A stretch of DNA of 64,000 nt from Gorsachius magnificus (Eukaryota; Chordata; Aves; Pelecaniformes; Ardeidae), in NCBI GenBank assembly GCA_034008185.1, contig CM067082.1:128465988-128529987 (forward strand). Reading direction: 5' to 3'. This document shows, piece after piece, positions 60,301 through 64,000 of this stretch (positions within the stretch are counted from its first letter, which is position 1; each line of letters opens with the position of its first letter). The position numbers and the translations under genes were made by a program. The notes below the pieces were generated by a model. The model did no database searches and was not told the DNA's origin. It saw nothing but the letters and a program-made list of their open reading frames with translations.

Positions 60301-61982
60301 TGATATATCCTTTGGTGCACTATAAAAATAACACCTATGAAGTCAGATTAAAGATAATATCTTCTTTACTGCAAAGGAGAGAAATTGCCCCAGCTGGCTG
60401 GAATAGTGAGTCTGCTTAAGGAATGTGAAGGAGGAGCTCACCCTTAGCTCATCCACTTACATGTTTTCTCAAACACGAACACCACCCTACCAAATGTAAC
60501 AAGTTAATCATTATTTCCCTGTGTCAGGACCATAGTTGTAAACACAGCAGCTCTGAAACCAGACAGCTATGATAGAGAAAGGGTATATTTTTAACTGGAA
60601 AAAATAAGAAATTACGTTATAATAATGGGGTTTGGGGAAGGACTAAGGCAGATACAAATGTCTACAGATAGTCTGTGTAGGAGAGGCAACTTAGGGGAAG
60701 CCAATACACTACAGTATTGTTCTAGCTGGAGAAATGAAGTAGCTAGTTTGCTGGGTTTTTTAAATAGTACTATCTCCATCTAAATTTTATTGCTGAAGTT
60801 GTCATTTTATTCATTCTTGACCTATGTAGATATTGGAATAAAACTTGTATGATAAAGAAAGATGCCATGAGGATTTATTTTTTCCCCACTGACCATCTGG
60901 CTTTCATTCTCAGATCTATTTACGATCTATTTCTAAAATGACAAAACTAAGATTATTAGCAATATTAAACATCAGAATACAGCAGTTACATTTTCTTTAT
61001 CCTTACTCAAATCTCTGTCTCCATAAGCCATCTCATTACCTCACATAGTTCATATCAAAATTCCTAACCACAGAGGAAGAAAGGTAATGGAACAGAAACT
61101 TCAAATTACAACAAAACTGAGAGTTTTGGCTCAAACAAGAGAGTACTCAAATCAACATTATGCCAGAAAGACATTAAATAAAAAAAAAAAAGCATTTACC
61201 ACAGTTCCTTCTACTACCAATAAAATGAGAATTAATCTTTTATACTAATATAATTGAATTAAATTAGTTTCTCCCTTCTATTTCCAATTGTCATCTGTAG
61301 GTAACTGAAGCTTACATATCTGTATTGTTATCAATACACCTGCTATTGTGCATAGGTTTAAGATTTGATCCCTTACCTATAAAGCAGATTGCCTCCTGGC
61401 ACTTAATTCATACAAATGTTGGCACTGCATTAAGAAAAGCTGCCTTTTAAAATTTTATTTATAAAATTTAACAATAATCACATCATACAAACCACATAAT
61501 TGTCTCTTTTTTGCCAGAATAAGATTTTCCTTGAAGCAGATTCCTGACTGTGGTTTCAGACCTCTATTTAAATGATTTAAACAAAGCTCTTGCACTTCTA
61601 TCCTGAGATTTTTCTAGATTGTTTTCACTCTCCCTTTCAGAACCTCTCCATAGAGCTTTCCTTTCCCAACACTTCTCTTTCTTCCTACTGTTAGCTGCAA
61701 AACTTGAGGTTCTTTTGAAATGTAATATTAATTGCACATTGACCGTTCAGATTTACTCACTTCAGTTGTTGAAAGAGGTGCACAAAGAGTAAAGCCACTG
61801 CCCTGAACAAACCTGCCAACAGGAAGATCGGGCATCCATCTAAGAGAGTTTCAGCCCAGAGGGACCCATTGAACACTCAAGGGATGCTTTCCAACCCTCG
61901 CTAACAAACTTACGACCTGTAGTGAGAGCCAAAACTATAATGTTCCACAGGAAGGGAAGAGGAGAGAATGAGAGACAGAGAG

Positions 61983-62006
61983 AAACCAAACCAAACCAAA
62001 CCAAAG
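61983..62006 (+). repeat. AACCA pentanucleotide repeat
   Basis: About four perfect AAACC/ACCAA units follow a GAGA-rich stretch. This is a short microsatellite. Confidence 0.85.
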
Positions 62007-64000
62007 AGCATTGTGAATGATTCCTTGCAGCAGGGAATTGGTTGAGACCATTGCATTCTCTTTCTCTATTGTGTGGGTCATGTCTATACCCTAGGGTATC
62101 TCAGTAACAACGTGAATCAAAGAAAAACCTTTCCTAATGTCAAATATTGTGATTTGTTTAATATTGAAAGTATGAGCAAAACACCCCAAGCCAGGTATCA
62201 GAGAGATTAGTGCCACTTTGCCTCTTTATCATCAGTTTCTACAGAGATTCTAGTAAACAAATTTTCTGTGCAGAGTGTTTATGGACTCCACATCTTCTAA
62301 ATTTTTTTTTTTTTAATTAGGACACACTTTGCACTACTAAACTTATCCAGTTTAGTCAGAAAATGTGGGAAAGTAAATAAAGTATAGATCTGACAAATGA
62401 GCAACAGACCTAGTGCTGGAGGCTTTGCTGTGAATTCAGTGCCGCGCAGTTGAATGGTCCTCCCTTCCTTGGGTACAGAAGTGTGAATATACACATGTAT
62501 ATGTTTTGGAAAGATCTGGATGTTAGCATCAAATTCAGTTTTAGGCAAAACCTATGCAAAGGCTGTCACCTCTCCCAGGGGCACTGAAACAAGCCCTATG
62601 AACTACAAATATTGATCCCAACCTGCATGGGTTTGGGGATTTTGTTAGTAGCTTGGCTTTGTTTTTCTTTTTCTCTTTTCTTTTCTTCAGATGCCCAGAA
62701 CTGATCTGACTCAAAAATATTCACTTGAAATTTTCGGGCCTACCCTCACTTTAGCCGCAGTTGGCTTACAACTTCTCCATTTTCCCTCTGTGATACTTCC
62801 TAGTATTACCTGGGCAGGTTTCTCTTCCTACCCCATTTAGATCACAGCTTCTCCAGCCTAGCACTTATATCCCCTTTCCATTTTAAGACATGTTTTTACA
62901 ACTCCAAAGTAGTAAGAGTCCAGTCCTGAAAATCTATATGCATGTTTAATCTTGAATTCAATGTCTGCCAGAAGCCAATTAAATTATTTATCTGTCAACT
63001 ACATGATGAATTTGTTACAAGATAGGGGCAATAAGAGAGAGAAAAGATAGATTCACTAGCCATCTAAGGTTTCCCAAGTAAATTTGGCAATGGTTATGTA
63101 GCTGTTGCTACCCTGTTATTTTGTGTATCCTTTTTTTCTATAGGTCCACCCCTTGCTAAAGATCAAGAACATACGGAAAGTCAAAACATATAGCTCAATA
63201 CCAGTGCCTGAGAGTGGCCAATACCATATTGCTTAGAGAAAATAGAACACACAAGTTAAATAATTCCTTGTCCTGTTCTCAGTTTTCTCCAGTCTGATGC
63301 TTAGGGCTTCCTGAGCCAGACACAGTAGCTGCAACATGTTTAACACTTCTTGAAATTAATAGCCCTCAGAATAGTTCAGTGTAATTAATTTAGCACCAAG
63401 CTTTTAAATCTGGTGTACTACTGAAGTAATATTGTAGTGGATTTTCACATTGTTTGATTTTTTTTTAGAAATCCAACCAGCAACACTACTTTGCACAATT
63501 TTGTAAAATAATTTTTGAACATTTTGTTTATTACTACTTCAAAACCAGGTCTGTACTTTGTTCCTGTGTCAATAGATGTCAGATTAAGTCATGCTCTGTT
63601 CTTTTAAGGATTTTAAAAAGACAGTGGTGTTAACCTAAAAATTCAGATGGCCAAAACAACCAGACATTGTCCTTCCAGTTTCTTCAAACTACAGATGATA
63701 AAAAACATTTTCATAATCTGCTGTGCCAAGAAAGCGCTATCTGCAGTGAGAAAACTTAATCCTATCCAAGAAAAATACGTAATTTTATCTGGGGAACAGA
63801 CAGGAAACATATTTTCCATTAGTGCGAGGCAGGGGGAATCTGTATTCTTCTAAATACTTGTTTAAAGCCTCAACAAAGCCCAATGGAAGATTGAGAGGGG
63901 AGGAAAATCACGTCTGCTTCTCTCTGTGAGGACTTATTTCTCAGTTTCTTCTTACTGTTTAGATATACACCTGAAAACAGGAATTCTGGGTGAAATCCTC

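Larger units (their letters stand above)
56832..64000. other. Intergenic DNA to the window end, no gene recognised
   Basis: About 7 kb of AT-rich DNA. It includes an AC/AT low-complexity patch (57,220-57,302), a 12-bp direct repeat 21 bp apart (60,279-60,290 and 60,300-60,311), an AACCA pentamer repeat (61,983-62,006) and a T run near 62,302-62,315. The open frames (up to 88 codons) carry no recognisable motifs. No VWDE exon, expected to be the next gene by synteny, was identified. Confidence 0.55.

Noticed and set aside
1555..64000. Exons of VWDE, the expected upstream neighbour of SCIN
   Set aside because: No frame shows the cysteine-rich EGF-like or von Willebrand type D signatures; the gene probably begins beyond the right edge.
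1..64000. CRISPR arrays, bacterial operons, rRNA or tRNA genes
   Set aside because: No regularly spaced direct repeats, no compact gene arrangement and no recognisable rRNA or tRNA sequence; the window is vertebrate nuclear DNA.

Overview
The window looks like a stretch of bird nuclear genome: AT-rich, almost gene-free vertebrate DNA with CpG depletion broken by one clear CpG island, chicken-repeat-1 (CR1) LINE fragments carrying the diagnostic short-repeat 3' end, and long terminal repeats of families familiar from avian genomes. The LTR types are, from memory, common in neoavian birds; that placement is an inference and no species is proposed.

The only gene piece I can support is at the left edge. 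A CpG island (about 1,080-1,700) contains the first coding exon of a gelsolin-family gene on the minus strand, best matched to scinderin/adseverin (SCIN). The exon is 1,354-1,554. It ends in a good splice donor, so everything to its left (1-1,353) is intron 1 and the remaining exons lie outside the window. The conserved reading frame is broken by one missing base at 1,413/1,414, which is either a sequence error in GC-rich DNA or a real lesion.

From 1,555 to 64,000 (about 62 kb) I find no convincing protein-coding exon. In human, the neighbour on the 5' side of SCIN is VWDE, in head-to-head orientation; no VWDE exon was recognised here, so this is probably the SCIN-VWDE intergenic space (inference from synteny). 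It holds a CR1 3' end (2,819-3,111); a solo LTR with a perfect 5-bp target duplication (3,369-3,956, minus); a tandem duplication of about 100 bp (6,710-6,909); a short CR1 tail (28,792-28,848); an LTR fragment (29,597-29,816, minus); an internal CR1 fragment (44,589-44,773); a second complete LTR (50,682-51,203, plus); and two adjacent CR1 copies of different subfamilies (54,958-56,316 and 56,478-56,831), the first with a decayed reverse transcriptase. Simple repeats, a few inverted repeats and two CTCF-like motifs complete the picture.

I did not find a previously undescribed biological system. The items most worth checking are the SCIN exon 1 frameshift, the CTCF-like motif pair, the 12-bp perfect inverted repeat at 5,196-5,243, and the clustered E-box palindrome upstream of SCIN.
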